Below are positions 22,010 to 33,700 of a stretch of 64,000 bases of DNA, one piece after another. The position numbers and the translations under genes were made by a program. Each line of letters begins with the position of its first letter. The first letter of the stretch is position 1. The DNA comes from Schistosoma haematobium (Eukaryota; Platyhelminthes; Trematoda; Strigeidida; Schistosomatidae): NCBI RefSeq assembly GCF_000699445.3, contig NC_067195.1, positions 62,781,591 to 62,845,590 on the forward strand, in the 5' to 3' direction. A model generated the notes under the pieces. The model was not told where the DNA came from, made no database searches, and saw nothing but the letters and a program-made list of their open reading frames with translations.

Positions 22010-22197
22010 TACAACGTAGGACCAGGCACATATGTGCAACGGTCCAGGTTGCCATACCGCATCAGCACAACATGATGAACACCGGATTCACAGTAGTGGT
22101 TAGGTCAAAGGTGGTAATATATAAGAGAAAGATTGCATATAGAGATATAGTACAAGAAGAAAGAATTGGTTCGTAGAAAGAAAGATATGAAGTGATT

Positions 22198-24508
22198 TTA
22201 ATCTCTTAGTTTAAGGGAAGACAGGGAGTGTATACACCGACGCCATTGTGATCGATTCTGAGCCATGTCACCAAGAGTCTCCAACCATTGGTTACGAAAG
22301 TCACGCGGACCCCATCCAAGTAGTCTGCATCTACCAACATGGCTCAGACTAGAAGTTAGTGTCTTCAAGCACTGATGCCACGTTTTGGTTTGGCCGCCCC
22401 TAACTTTCTTCCAACCATCTCCAATACCGGATAGCATTGCACGTCGTGGTAATCGGTGTTCAGGCATACGTAACACGTGGCCCAACCATCTCATTCGATG
22501 AAGATTCATAACCTCATCAACAGATTTACCATCATTCCCTAATACCCTGCGTTTAACCTCACTATTACTAACCCGGTGATCCCAGCAGATGCCAGCAATA
22601 TTTCTAAGGCATCTGTGGTCAAATACTAATAGCTTACGAGTAAAACAGAACGGACTGCCGCGCAGTATACCCATCCTTTTATTGATAGACGGATATCTCG
22701 CCTTCGCCAAAGGTGACTCAAGTTGGCAAAAGCCAAACGAGCTTTTCGAATCCGTGCTGAGATTTCGTCAGACACCAACCCATTAGGGCTGATCAGACTT
22801 CCAAGATAAGTGAAGTTGTCAACGCGTTCGACTACTTCACTCCCTATCCTTAGTTCAGGTGTTGACGCAGACCAGTCCTGAAGCAACAACTTGCATTTAG
22901 AGTGAGAGAAGCGCATTCCAAACATTCTGGCATTGTTGCTCAGTGCTACCAGAAGACTCTGCATTTTGTCAGCGTCTTCACCAAACAGGACTATGTCATC
23001 TGCGTATTCTAAGTCGATAAGTGGACCTCCTGGATGGAGATCAATACCCGAGAACTCAGTCGACGAGAAAGTTATTTCCATCAATAGGTCTATGATGAAG
23101 TTAAACAAAAATGGGGAAAGTGGACAGCCTTGACGAACACCACTTGAGGTTGCAAAAGTAGATGACAGTTCGCCATAAGCTCTGACTCGACTGGTAGTGT
23201 TCGAGTAAAGAGCCTTTACAAGGTTTATGTACTTCTGTGGTACGCCTTTCAATGACAGACACTACCACAGAATCTCGCGGTCTACCGAGTCAAATGCTGC
23301 TTTTAAGTCGAGAAAGACCACCATTGTCGGACGCCGATAAGTATGCCTGTGTTCTAGAACCTGACGAATGATGAATATGTGGTCGATGCAGCCACGACCA
23401 GGTCTGAAGCCAGCTTGAGTCTCTCGTGTTTGCAGTTCACGAGTCTTAGTTAGGCGTCTGATAATTACCGAGGCTAGTATTTTAGATATTATATTAGTTA
23501 AACTAATCCCTCTGTGGTTGTCACAGGATGATTTTGACCCTTTCTTATATATTGGGACGATAAGTGATTGTGACCAGTTAGATGGGATAACGTCTAACTC
23601 CCAGATCCTAGCTAAAATATTAGTCAACCTAATCGCTAAAATTGGACCACCATCCTTAAAGACCTCTGGAGCCAATCAATCTGGACCAGCTGCCCTTCCT
23701 CGTTTCAGATTAACTATAGTTTTTTGAACTTCTGCTAGAGTTGGGGGACCTACTTCAATGTTCCATTCACACTGTCTGGGAATGGAGGGTAGTTGTAGAG
23801 TAGCTGAAGGCCAGTTGAACTGTTCTCTGAAATGTTCCGCCCATCGTTCTAAACGTCTGGACTGGGAGCAGATGAGAGTATCGTCTTTTTCCGATATAAT
23901 CTCACTTACACTTGACTTATTAATTCCAGTTTCTTTTATTAGTCTGTAAAGCTGTCTTGTGTTCCCTATAGTCGCCGCCTTTTCCATCTCTTTTGCTTTC
24001 ATTGCCCACCACTGCTCACGGTCGTTTCTTAGACTTTTTCTTAACCTAGATCTGATTTGTTGTCGCTCTTCATCATGTTCGGAACCTGATGGGACGAGTT
24101 TGCGAGAATCCATCAGTGTGATAGACTTTGAAGAAATCCATTGGTTCTTTGTAACCCTTTGGCTTAAATCACTGATAGATGTTACTGCTGTTTCCACAGC
24201 TGTTTGTATGGCTTTCCAAGCAACAACTGGGTCAACCTCGTTTTCAGAACTACCTAATCGTGACCTCAGTTGTTCCTGGAACCTACTTTTGGTTTCCTCG
24301 CTACTCAGTACGGTTCTAATGGGTCTTTTACTGTGGCTTTTTTGCGTCCAGTGAGGCGCAAGCAGATGCGTGCCCGTATTAGGGCGTGGTCGGAGTCCAA
24401 GCAGGTACTCCAGAATGAGCGACAATCTTCTACCGACCCTCTCCAACGGTGACTGATGGCAATATGGTCTATTTGAGTCCATCGTTGGTTTAGTGTAGGG
24501 GTCGCCAT
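22198..24508 (-). pseudogene. Reverse transcriptase part of SR2-like ORF, broken
   Basis: 24508-24305 carries IDHIAISHRWRGSVEDCRSF, the end of the endonuclease. 24482-23676 continues in another frame after a shift near 24330 and ends RGRAAGPD, followed by TGA where the family has Gly. 23675-23262 begins LAPEVF and holds QAGFRPGRGCIDHI and motif A FLDLKAAFDSVDR; a TAG (probably from CAG) follows REILW. 23252-22626 holds motif B GVRQGCPLSP (38-47) and motif C EYADD (82-86), both intact. Near 22640 about 40 nt are missing (the YGSETWPLR-like segment kept in the older copy). The C-terminal frame 22710-22198 then carries RMRWLGHVLRMPEHRLPRR. Nothing full-length can be translated. Confidence 0.85.
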
Positions 24509-25593
24509 GTTAGACGATGTCTCTTATGCTTAAAATTTGTGTTTGCTAAAAATAAGCGATTGTCTGAGCACAGTTGCAGCAGACGGTCACCATTATCTGT
24601 TCGCTGTGCTGGAATGCTAAAATATCCACCTAAATGCCTTTCTGTTTGGTTTAAGCTACCTATCTGAGCATTAAAGTCACCCCCTATGAGTACTATGTCT
24701 GAGCGTTTAGCTTTCTGAAGAAGTTCATATAGCTTTCTGTAAAATTCATCTTTCACATCATCTGAGCTGCAGTCAGTGGGAGTGTAGGCAGAAACGACGA
24801 AAAAGCAACGACGTGTATCCCTATCTTTCCGAGTTCTTACGGAGCCGTTTAACCGAACAGCACATAGACGACTGTTGACGGGGATCCACTCTAGCAGTGC
24901 TTGTTCCGCCCTCATACTTAGTGCTATGCCTACACCTGCCAGTCCACGAGAACTGGCCATCGGGTCACCAGATACACGGAGGGTGTATCTCGTTGGCTCT
25001 GCGTTTTGCCGAGGTGAGGTCAAGTGAATGACCACACTGGAATCCTGTATGCGTGTTTCGGGGACACAGCATACATCAATGGAAAGATACTCTAGGGTTT
25101 TAGCCAAGGAAGCCTGCTGATCGATTTGACATAGGGTTCGTACGTTGAAGGCTCCAATGTGTAGTTTGGAGCGAGGTTTCAGTAGACCTGAGACAGGGTT
25201 TTGAGCACTAGAATCGTTGGCTATGGTGACACTTGAGGAGGAAGCCGAAAGAGGAAGTTTAGAGTGGAAAGTCGATGTAGGAGGAATAATAGGAATTGAA
25301 GAGGAAGGTTGATTATGAATACAGTGGTCTAGAGTGTTGTTAGAGGTATGAGGGCGGTTATCACTTCCCGGTTGCCCACACCGTGGAAGGGTTCTTCTGG
25401 AGGTACCTGAAAAGGAAATCGGATTAGAGGCGGTCTCAGTGACCTGAGAGCGTGACCACAGTGCCCAAGGGACAACTGCTTGAGGCCGGTCGCGCACGGC
25501 CTTTTCGTGGGAGGTTTTTGACGTGTTAGCTCCGTTCTTCAAAGGGCATTGCCGCCGGAGACGGAAATCCGTGAGGTAAGGTGAGGTGTGCAT
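24490..25593 (-). pseudogene. APE endonuclease part of SR2-like ORF
   Basis: Open frame of 367 residues. Residues 1-140 are Ser/Pro-rich without a domain. The AP-endonuclease fold starts at LHIGAFNVRTLCQ (144-156; Asn150). PETRIQD (178-184) holds the catalytic Glu179, VLIGGDFNAQIG (301-312) the Asp/Asn pair, and RHRLTWRP (358-365) the C-terminal signature. In active elements this nicks target DNA for priming. The frame is disrupted just after LTWRP; the continuation (RWTQIDHIAISHRW) is read from 24508 in another frame. Confidence 0.85.
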
Positions 25594-25890
25594 TTTTAGG
25601 GTCGACCTTTTCTAACCCTGCCCCTCCTTGTGGGAAGGCAGCATCGCTGTCATGCTGGTTGTCTGAAGGAAACACCTTACTGCTGTCACACCTCTGTACA
25701 GTCAGCAGTACGACTTCGCCTTCGGACCTTGGGTTTGTTGCTTTTAGTCTTACCGCTCTTCAACCGACCTGTCTGACATGGTAGGACCTTGAGGAACGGT
25801 TGTTCCAGCCAGTATAGCTCGGTTGCTTCATCACGATAGGCAAGCCCGACCACCACGTCAAGGTAGCAACAACGGTCGGATAATACAACT

Positions 25891-26058
25891 CAACTTTCAC
25901 TTACAGTATATCTTCAAGCCTTGTCCTTTACATTTGTTTAAAGCAATTAGTCCTTTTTGTAAACTACATCGTACGATGTAAAATTGTTTCTCTCCCCTTT
26001 GTTACTTACTTGAACTTTCATTTGATTGACCTTTATCAATTTTCATATAAAATGCCCT
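25891..26058. repeat. Short fragment resembling PLE pseudo-LTR
   Basis: About 25985-26050 reads TCTCTCCCCTTTGTTA, then GAACTTTCATTTGATTGACC and TTTTCATATAAA. The PLE arm at 10013-10095 has closely similar sequence in the same order. Probably a decayed PLE end. Confidence 0.5.
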
Positions 26059-26063
26059 GACAG

Positions 26064-26304
26064 GTATGTGTGACCAGATTGTTCGAAATGTATAGCGCAA
26101 ATACATCACATTTTTCAGATCAACTCCGTCTTCTCATTGTTCTACCGAATCTTACATTTGTACTTGGTAAACCAGTTATTCTATGTGGTGATGATGATTG
26201 TTATAAAGATATCCATCTCGACTTGACTATATACTTGAAAAGAAATTCAAGTGAACTAACCATTTTCTTGACTTCAAATTCGACCAAACGATTTTCTGCT
26301 ACTT
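26064..26304 (+). CDS. Candidate coding exon of an unknown gene
   Basis: The frame is open from a CAG acceptor-like site (26061-26063) to a strong T|GTAAGT donor at 26305. The peptide has a compact folded look (LGKPVILCGDDDCYKDIHLD, then LTIYLKRNSSELTIFLTSNS) with alternating hydrophobics typical of beta strands, two close Cys and possible N-glycosylation sites (NTS, NSS, NST). I recognise no family. No neighbouring exon was found, and the upstream edge touches a PLE-like fragment, so it could be chance. The acceptor is also a GTATGT context and so ambiguous; an alternative acceptor is at 26077. Confidence 0.3.
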
Positions 26305-28716
26305 GTAAGTTCACCCATTCAAACAATGCTATTACAAAATCTTTTAAATAAAGCTATATGAAGTTGGTGATTCCCAATAAAAAACAACTAAAGGTAATGG
26401 AAATAAGATTACCACAAACCTATAGAAAAATAGTAGAAAGTGACCATAGCCTAGCTTAAGTTTAGATTATGTGGAATAAAACGTGAAAAATATTACGTAT
26501 AAATAAAGTCTGATGTTCTACCTGATTTACCCATCGACTTAGTAATGCCACATAACTTAAAACCAATGTACAATTAGACGTATTTTTTATATTATGTTCT
26601 CTGAGTTACGTGGTTTAATTGCAAAGATTTCATTGCTGTTCTTGATAAAATCAGCGTTCACTTTACGTACAATTAATATCAATGAAGGACATAATTAAAT
26701 GAAAATCAAAATATTCCTTTCTTACAAAACCATTTCTACGTATTTGTGGATAGCTACATATATATCATGTACTAAGAATGTTGTTAGTCGTTTGGAGCAC
26801 TTCCTCATTGCAACATATATTATGGGGGTGTTCACATCTTCCATGTGGTTCGTTGTGTAAACACTTCGGGTTCATAAATTAGAAATTCAGAAACGGTTCT
26901 TTGTGAGGTTTTCCTAACACACGGTTAATCAGTTCACAACCAGAGACAATAATTCGTCAGTTGTGGGTGCTAATGTTTGTTACTTTCTAAGCAGTTCTGT
27001 TTTTCCACATTCAATTGTTTTTCAGCCTAGATCTTTGTTTTAAAAATCATGTCATTGGGCTACCATAGTTAACTGAAATAACTGTTGATTATAAACATGT
27101 AACATGTTTGGAATGCAGAGAGATCACACGTCCTAAAGCTACCATCATGCAAAAAGTTAAAATGAAGTGCGTTGTTGGAGTAAGTAAATTATTAATCTAG
27201 ATAAGGTCGCTATTTATATAAGTTTTTTTCTGGATCAATAACATATATACCCATACGATGTGCACAGATTGTGTATTTTTGCCAGTTGACAGTTTTTATT
27301 CATTGTCTTTTCACTTAGATAGCCATTAGGGCAAATATCCAGGAAACTTATGAATATTGTGCATGAATCGAATATAAACAACCAATTAGTTAGCATCCGT
27401 ATAGTAAACCCATCATACAAGGTAGTAGAATTATGCTTTTGCCTATAAATCAAAAGGTTAATGTTGATCAACTGTTTTTAACTAGTCCCAGATCAATTAC
27501 ATAGTTCTTTTTTGGTAGGAATTTGTATACCTTGATTATTTTTAATATTCCTAGACGAAGTAAAAGAAAAAGATATAAAGCGAGTAACAGCGCGAATCAC
27601 AAGGTAACAAAGTTTTGTTTAAAAAAAGTAGACAGGTTCAAACTCTATAATTACATTATTTTCCGTTAATAATGTAAACTACTTTCAACTTACATAATTT
27701 AGATTAATAGACAAATATTTCGGAAGTTCATGATGTTATCTACTTGACTAATATGATTTTCTTGTTTGTGATTCCCATTTAATACACGAAATGTCAGAAA
27801 ATTTAAATTTTCTACTCCTTGGGACATTACAAATATATTAACTTATTTACATTTAATACACCGTTTACATACTAATGCTTCACATTGTAGTTTATACTTC
27901 TATTATTATATTAGACATAAAAATTATTAATTTTTTTGGTTCACCGAGTTTCACTTATATTAGTGGAACGAAATGAGCACAGTATATTCAAATAACACTT
28001 AATATCTTCTTTGGAACGCTAATTTCTGCGTTACTAAATTTTGCTAGAGATTGTAATTACGTCACGCCCTGCTTTATGTAACATGTTGAAGCTATCCGGG
28101 ATGAATAAAACAGATTTTAGTCAATGGAATGTTTGCATCCCGGTTTGTTTACCTAACTTTCATGGAATCCATTTTTATAATTCGTTACTTTCATCTTGAG
28201 CAAACAACAATATAGGCGATTAAGTCCCAGCCTTTAACTTACTACTAATAAAAATACTTTTTAAATCTATATTTAGGAGATAATAGACTACTTTGCTTAG
28301 CAGCTGCTGGTCAAATTATAAACCTGTATCTTATGTAATGCTATACATTTCTCAAATCTCCAAAACGAAACCCATCCTAAAGTATGTAACTTTACACTAC
28401 ATCAGTGTTTGAACTGCTGAAATAAATAAGGATACATATATAATGAAATGGTCAAATGAATACACTTTTGGAGTAATATGACGATATTATGTAGTAGTTT
28501 CGGTCTTGCGATTCAGAACTAACGACTATGAAAATTTTCATTTAGGCAGTTCAAAAGCCTTTATTTTTTCAACTTTTGAAAATTTATGTTCTTGACCAAA
28601 ACAAATACATTCGTATGCATAGAAATATCTTTCTGACCAAACTAAACTAAAGTCTAATATATGATTCCTAATTTACAGATTCCAGATTGGAGCACATTTT
28701 TTATTCTACGCATTTT
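26305..28716. other. AT-rich intergenic or intronic DNA
   Basis: No gene supported. The only repeat I could place is the single inverted-repeat-element end at 27797-27838. Confidence 0.4.
27797..27838. repeat. Isolated end of the short inverted-repeat element family
   Basis: AATTTTCTACTCCTTGGGACATTACAAATATA resembles the right end of the element at 18744-18891 (TTTTTCTACTCATTGGGATATTACAAATATA). The other end is not found nearby. Confidence 0.45.
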
Positions 28717-29430
28717 CAGTCAGTCAGTCAGCTATAACGTAGGACCAGACACATATATACATCTGTCCAAGTTGCCACACATCATTAGCACAACAAGATG
28801 ATCACCAAATTCATTGAAGTAGTTACTTCAATGATAGTAATATATTAAAGAAAGATTGTTTATGAGGATATAATACAGGAAGAAAGAATTAGTTCGTAGA
28901 AAAGAAGATATAAGGCAATTTTAATCTCACGGTTTAAGGGAAGACAGAGAGTGTATACACCGACGCCATTGTGATCGATTCTGAGCCATGTCACCCAGAG
29001 TCTCCAACCATTGATTACGACAGTTATGTGGACCCCAACAAAGTAGCCTGCATCTACCAACATGTATCAAATCAGAAGTTAGTGACTTCAAGCACTGATG
29101 CCACATTTTGGCTGCCCCTAACATTCCTTCAGCCATCTCCAACACTAGTCAGCATTACGCGTTGTGGTAATCGGTGTTCATGTATATGTAACATGTGGCC
29201 CAACCATCTCATTCGATGAAGATTCACAACTTCATCAACTGATTTACTATCATTCCCTAATGCCCTACATCTGTGATCAAATACTAGTAACTCATGAGTA
29301 TCTTCTCTTAATGGCCACGTTTCTCATTTATAAAGTGGAACAGAACGAACTGCCGCGCAGTATACTCATCCCTTAATTGATAGACGGATATCTCGCCTTC
29401 GCCATAAGTGACGTAACTTGGCAATGATCA
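28717..29430 (-). mobile_element. SR2-like 3' fragment, left arm of an inverted pair
   Basis: Begins with the TCAG repeat tail and runs back through the RT C-terminal region, to the segment read as SVLL/ETWPLR near 29300-29400. A stretch of about 66 bp corresponding to 22555-22620 is deleted at 29267. 28717-29266 pairs with 30161-30710 as an inverted repeat. Frames are broken throughout. Confidence 0.8.
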
Positions 29431-30083
29431 TCATACATAATTATGTTACAAAAACAAATAGATGATATATAGTGGATCAAGAATTGTAAAATTGATATAA
29501 ATATAATAGTAGGTTTTCGTCACTGTTTTTCTTGATTTTTTTCAGTAAAAATTTAAATATCAATCAGTGCAATATACATAGATTCTATATTCTCTATATA
29601 TGTCACATGAATAAAGATTTTACAAATGATCAAAACTAGTAGCACTATTGAATTATTTCTAAAAAAAATCCTAATTTATAAAACAATTTACTCAGTTAAA
29701 TTATTTTGACTATTGAACCATCTTTGGTTGTTGAAATGTTGGATTGAATAAAGGAATTTAGAAAGTTCATAGTTTGTTTTTTATGAATCTAAGATACACC
29801 GATATAAGATTATAATGACCTTATCCACAAAATTCACAAAATTTCAGAATGTATACTGACCCAGACCTATATTATCAAACTAATACATGTTTTCATACCA
29901 TGTAATGTTTTTTTTAATATACTAGTCAAAAATTATTTTTATTGACTTTAACAGAAGTTATGAATAGAATCAAATGGAATTTATTATCCCACAAATTTCC
30001 TCATTTATTATTTCCTCTTTGTGTCTACGATTGCGAATACTTAAAAAGGAGTAAAAAATTTAAATTTCTTTAAAGAATGCACT
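29431..30083. other. AT-rich spacer between inverted SR2-like fragments
   Basis: About 650 bp without similarity to the element. Contains AAGGAGTAAAAAATTTAAATTT near 30048, faintly like the inside of the short inverted-repeat element family. Confidence 0.4.
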
Positions 30084-30710
30084 GCATTTCAATGTCTTAG
30101 GAATATTGCTCGCATTTGTTGGGATCACCGGGTAACTATTAGTGAGGTTAGACAGATAAAGGGCATTAGGAAATGATAGTAAATCAGTTGATGAAGTTGT
30201 GAATGTTCATCGAATGAGATGGTTGGGCCACATGTTACATATACATGAACACCGATTACCACAACGCGTAATTCTGACTAGTGTTGGAGATGGCTGAAGG
30301 AATGTTAGGGGCAGCCAAAATGTGGCATCAGTGCTTGAAGTCACTAACTTCTGATCTGATACATGTTGGTAGATGCAGGCTACTTTGTTGGGGTCCACAT
30401 AACTGTCGTAATCAATGGTTGGAGACTCTGGGTGACATGGCTCAGAATCGATCACAATGGCGTCGGTGTATACACTCTCTGTCTTCCCTTAAACCGTGAG
30501 ATTAAAATTGCTTTATATCTTCCTTTCTACGAACTAATTCTTTCTTCCTGTATTATATCCTCATAAACAATCTTTCTTTAATATATTACTATCATTGAAG
30601 TAACTACTTCAATGAATTTGGTGATCATCTTGTTGTGCTAATGATGTGTGGCAACTTGGACAGATGTATATATGTGTCTGGTCCTACGTTATAGCTGACT
30701 GACTGACTGA
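30084..30710 (+). mobile_element. SR2-like 3' fragment, right arm of an inverted pair
   Basis: Same family in the opposite orientation, ending GCTGACTGACTGACTGA at 30710. It starts around the HCLRNIARICWDH region and so keeps the segment deleted in the left arm. Its 550 bp of pairing are far closer to the left arm than either is to the 22-kb copy, for example sharing the same one-frame reading MIDSEPCHPESPTIDYDSYV on the antisense strand with only a few changes. Confidence 0.8.
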
Positions 30711-33700
30711 TCAATAACAAATTCACTAATTCTTTATGATCTTGAGTTATATTTCTCCTATTTTTGAAATGTATCTTACATTTTCTACTGCTTTATTTTA
30801 ATAAACCTTCACAATTCATAACAACTTATGTATTCCATCTATCATTTCTTTAATAATGTAAAATCAAGCTTTAAAATAATGTATGGAAGCGTGTATTATT
30901 GACAATGTACTATTCATGAACTAAATGAAATGATTAGTTAAGTGAATTTTAAAATGAACAAGTAAACATATTGTTTTGATATGTGATGCCCGAAATTTGA
31001 TACTGATACTCGATCTACTAAACGCTAACCCCCCACCTGACTACATGAGCAAGAACACAATAGTGGATGAGATAGTATATTGGGCTACCGATCATAATGC
31101 CCAAATACTTGTTTTGTATATATAAAACTCTACCCTTTTAGAAAATCAATCCATTTCCTAATCAATGATATGCTATTGTCTTTCAAGTCATTTCAGATTG
31201 TCATCAAGTGACCTCATTCAGCTACTTCTCATCGGTTCACCATATCACTTAAGTTTACGGAGTTAATATCGAATCACAAAGTCGTTATAAATTAAATCGT
31301 TTATAATTTCAATTACAACTTGCAAACTAGTGATTAGGTAATTTTGTTCTCGCTGTTGTTAGGTAATTTAGTCATTTATATGATTTTAATTTTATGAAAC
31401 TGGATATTAAAGCCCACCTTCCAAGGTCAATATCTCTCTTAACTTTTTCAATAAAGTTAGGTGATTTTTTTACTTCCTTAACATTAATTAGTACTACCTA
31501 GAGATAATGATGGGAGTCATAGTGAGCAGTCTGTTATTTATATAATCAAAGGTATCAGGTGCATTGACGCTTGATCTTTACTCTAGGGTAAACTATAATT
31601 TATGATTCTAGTCTTTGTACTGTGTAACTGGATGTTGTGTTTCCAATACTTTGATTTAATCGCATTTCATTATCCAATACTTACTCTAGTAAATTGTCTG
31701 TAGTTTTATTTATAAAAACCTTACAGAATGCCAACTTAAATATAATTTGTACTCATTAAATGGAATATATATGATTATTATTAATTCAATCAAAGTAGCT
31801 TTTAAATCAGTGATAACTTCAATGTAGATTATATAACCGAATTTTTTTGTAATTCATATTATGTTATTACTGTAAGATGTTATTCGTATAAAAAACTAAT
31901 GTCGAATTTTATGCTCCCGAGAAGTTTTAAAAACTTGACTTCCAGATGAAAACATTAGTCATCGTTGTGTAGAATGACTATGTTAAACCTTGATTTACTA
32001 TCCTGTAGATTTCAAAACCTTTTAGATCGTAACTGGTTCAATTTGGAACTAAGACGGCTATAAAAGGTAAATCACACTCATTTTATGAACCTACTTTTAT
32101 AACTAATGTAAAGCTGTTGAAACAACCTAGAACCAGTTTAAAAACATAACACTCTAGAATTAAGCATACTTAAGGACATTAGTTTACGAAAAGATATTAA
32201 GATCAAATTAATGGATGCTTATAATACTCTATATTTCACATAATGATTCATTTAGTTCTCTAATAATTTTGACAGGGATAGGAAAATGTTTTTGAATGAT
32301 TGAACTCAGCAAAATATTTGACCATTTATCACAGCTTCTTAAAAAAATATGGATATTACACAACACATGAGATTTAACATGATTTGGTCTTTTTTCATTT
32401 AAAAAAGTATTGCAGGTATACTATAAGGGATACCTAAAATGAGAAAGTTAAGATAGTGATAGCAAGAGACATTGAAATTAAGAAATGCAAAAGATAAAAC
32501 CACAGCAATAAGTACAATTCAGGAATACATAATGAATACATCATAGGAATAAAACAACATTACTAAACAGAAACTTCTTAGTATAGAAACTCAACGTATA
32601 ATGAAGGTATTTTCAGTCTTAGTAAGTTGTAGTTATGTGTGTGTGACTATTCATTTGGATTTCTGGTGTTTCGATCGGAAGTTTGTGAACATGCTGATCA
32701 ACTATGAGACGAACAAATTAACAGTATCGATGAATTTATCGTTAATGACGTTAGGAATAATGCAATATATTATTCTAATAGATTTCACAGGTATTCTGAT
32801 ACATCGACTCCATCATAGGATTTTAAAGAAAACGGAGTTATAAGAAAATGAATTTTTCAACCAAAGTTAGTTTGATGATAGCGCAATCTGATTGAAAGTA
32901 ACTTATTCGAAGAACTCCCTTCTTCATACAAACAAAAATGAATGTTGACATTGCAAAATTGGCTGAAATGTAAATCATAAAAGGGTAGTTACTTAGAGTG
33001 TCTATATCGCTATCCGAACAATTGAGATATTAACTGAACAGTATATATTATTTTGTTGAAGTTTGACATTAAAAGACTAGATAAAAAGGCTTCCGTTTGT
33101 TTATTGAATACATCAAAGTAGAAATATATATTAACTAAGTTTTGGCCGAGAGGTTTGTCATTTGTAAATTGTAAGGCAACAGCCTAATTTTCTAATCAGT
33201 CTGTACTATTATGTTTATAGTCTTCTGTAAATATAGACAATGTACATGAAATCAAATTACTTGTCTTAGGTTAGGGAAAATAATATCTTATTTTTTTCGG
33301 CTAGTTCTGTGGTGGTTCTCAAACAAAAAGAGCTTACACAAAATATATTGATACACTAGGTTAATAGTGATATACCAAAAAATTTAATTGTAAAGAAACC
33401 TAGATGTCTGTCCGTTAGTAAAACCAAAGGTAACAAAATACCGTTAGCAATACAAAAGGTATATTAAACAAAGAGACACTAACAGTTACTATAGAATGAA
33501 TGTTACTTGTGAACTGCCTCGTGAGAACAACGACCACAAATTGAGTTCACTTGATTGACAGGTGTTCCTCTGCAAGTGACTGCACCAATGACGTAATGAG
33601 GAAGACGGAATCCAATAGTATTATACAGTAGTAATCCGCGCCAAAAGTCCAACGTTGAGTCGGAAGGCCTATAATGACGTTATAATACTATTATAGTCTT

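Larger units (their letters stand above)
21993..25890 (-). mobile_element. SR2-like (RTE clade) non-LTR retrotransposon, near full length, inactive
   Basis: Read on the minus strand: 5' leader from about 25890, APE endonuclease, linker, RT, C-terminal domain, short 3' UTR, and a tail of (TGAC)n at 22009-21993. TGAC-repeat tails are, to my knowledge, typical of schistosome SR2/SjR2 elements. The ORF is broken by at least two frameshifts or deletions (near 24330 and 22640) and two nonsense codons (near 23676 and 23259). Otherwise it is well preserved, so the insertion is much younger than the copy at 14-17.7 kb. The 5' boundary is approximate. Confidence 0.85.

Noticed and set aside
32601..32843. 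80-codon plus-strand frame with signal-like start MKVFSVLVS
   Set aside because: Composition follows the AT-rich background, hydrophobic throughout, with no splice or family support.
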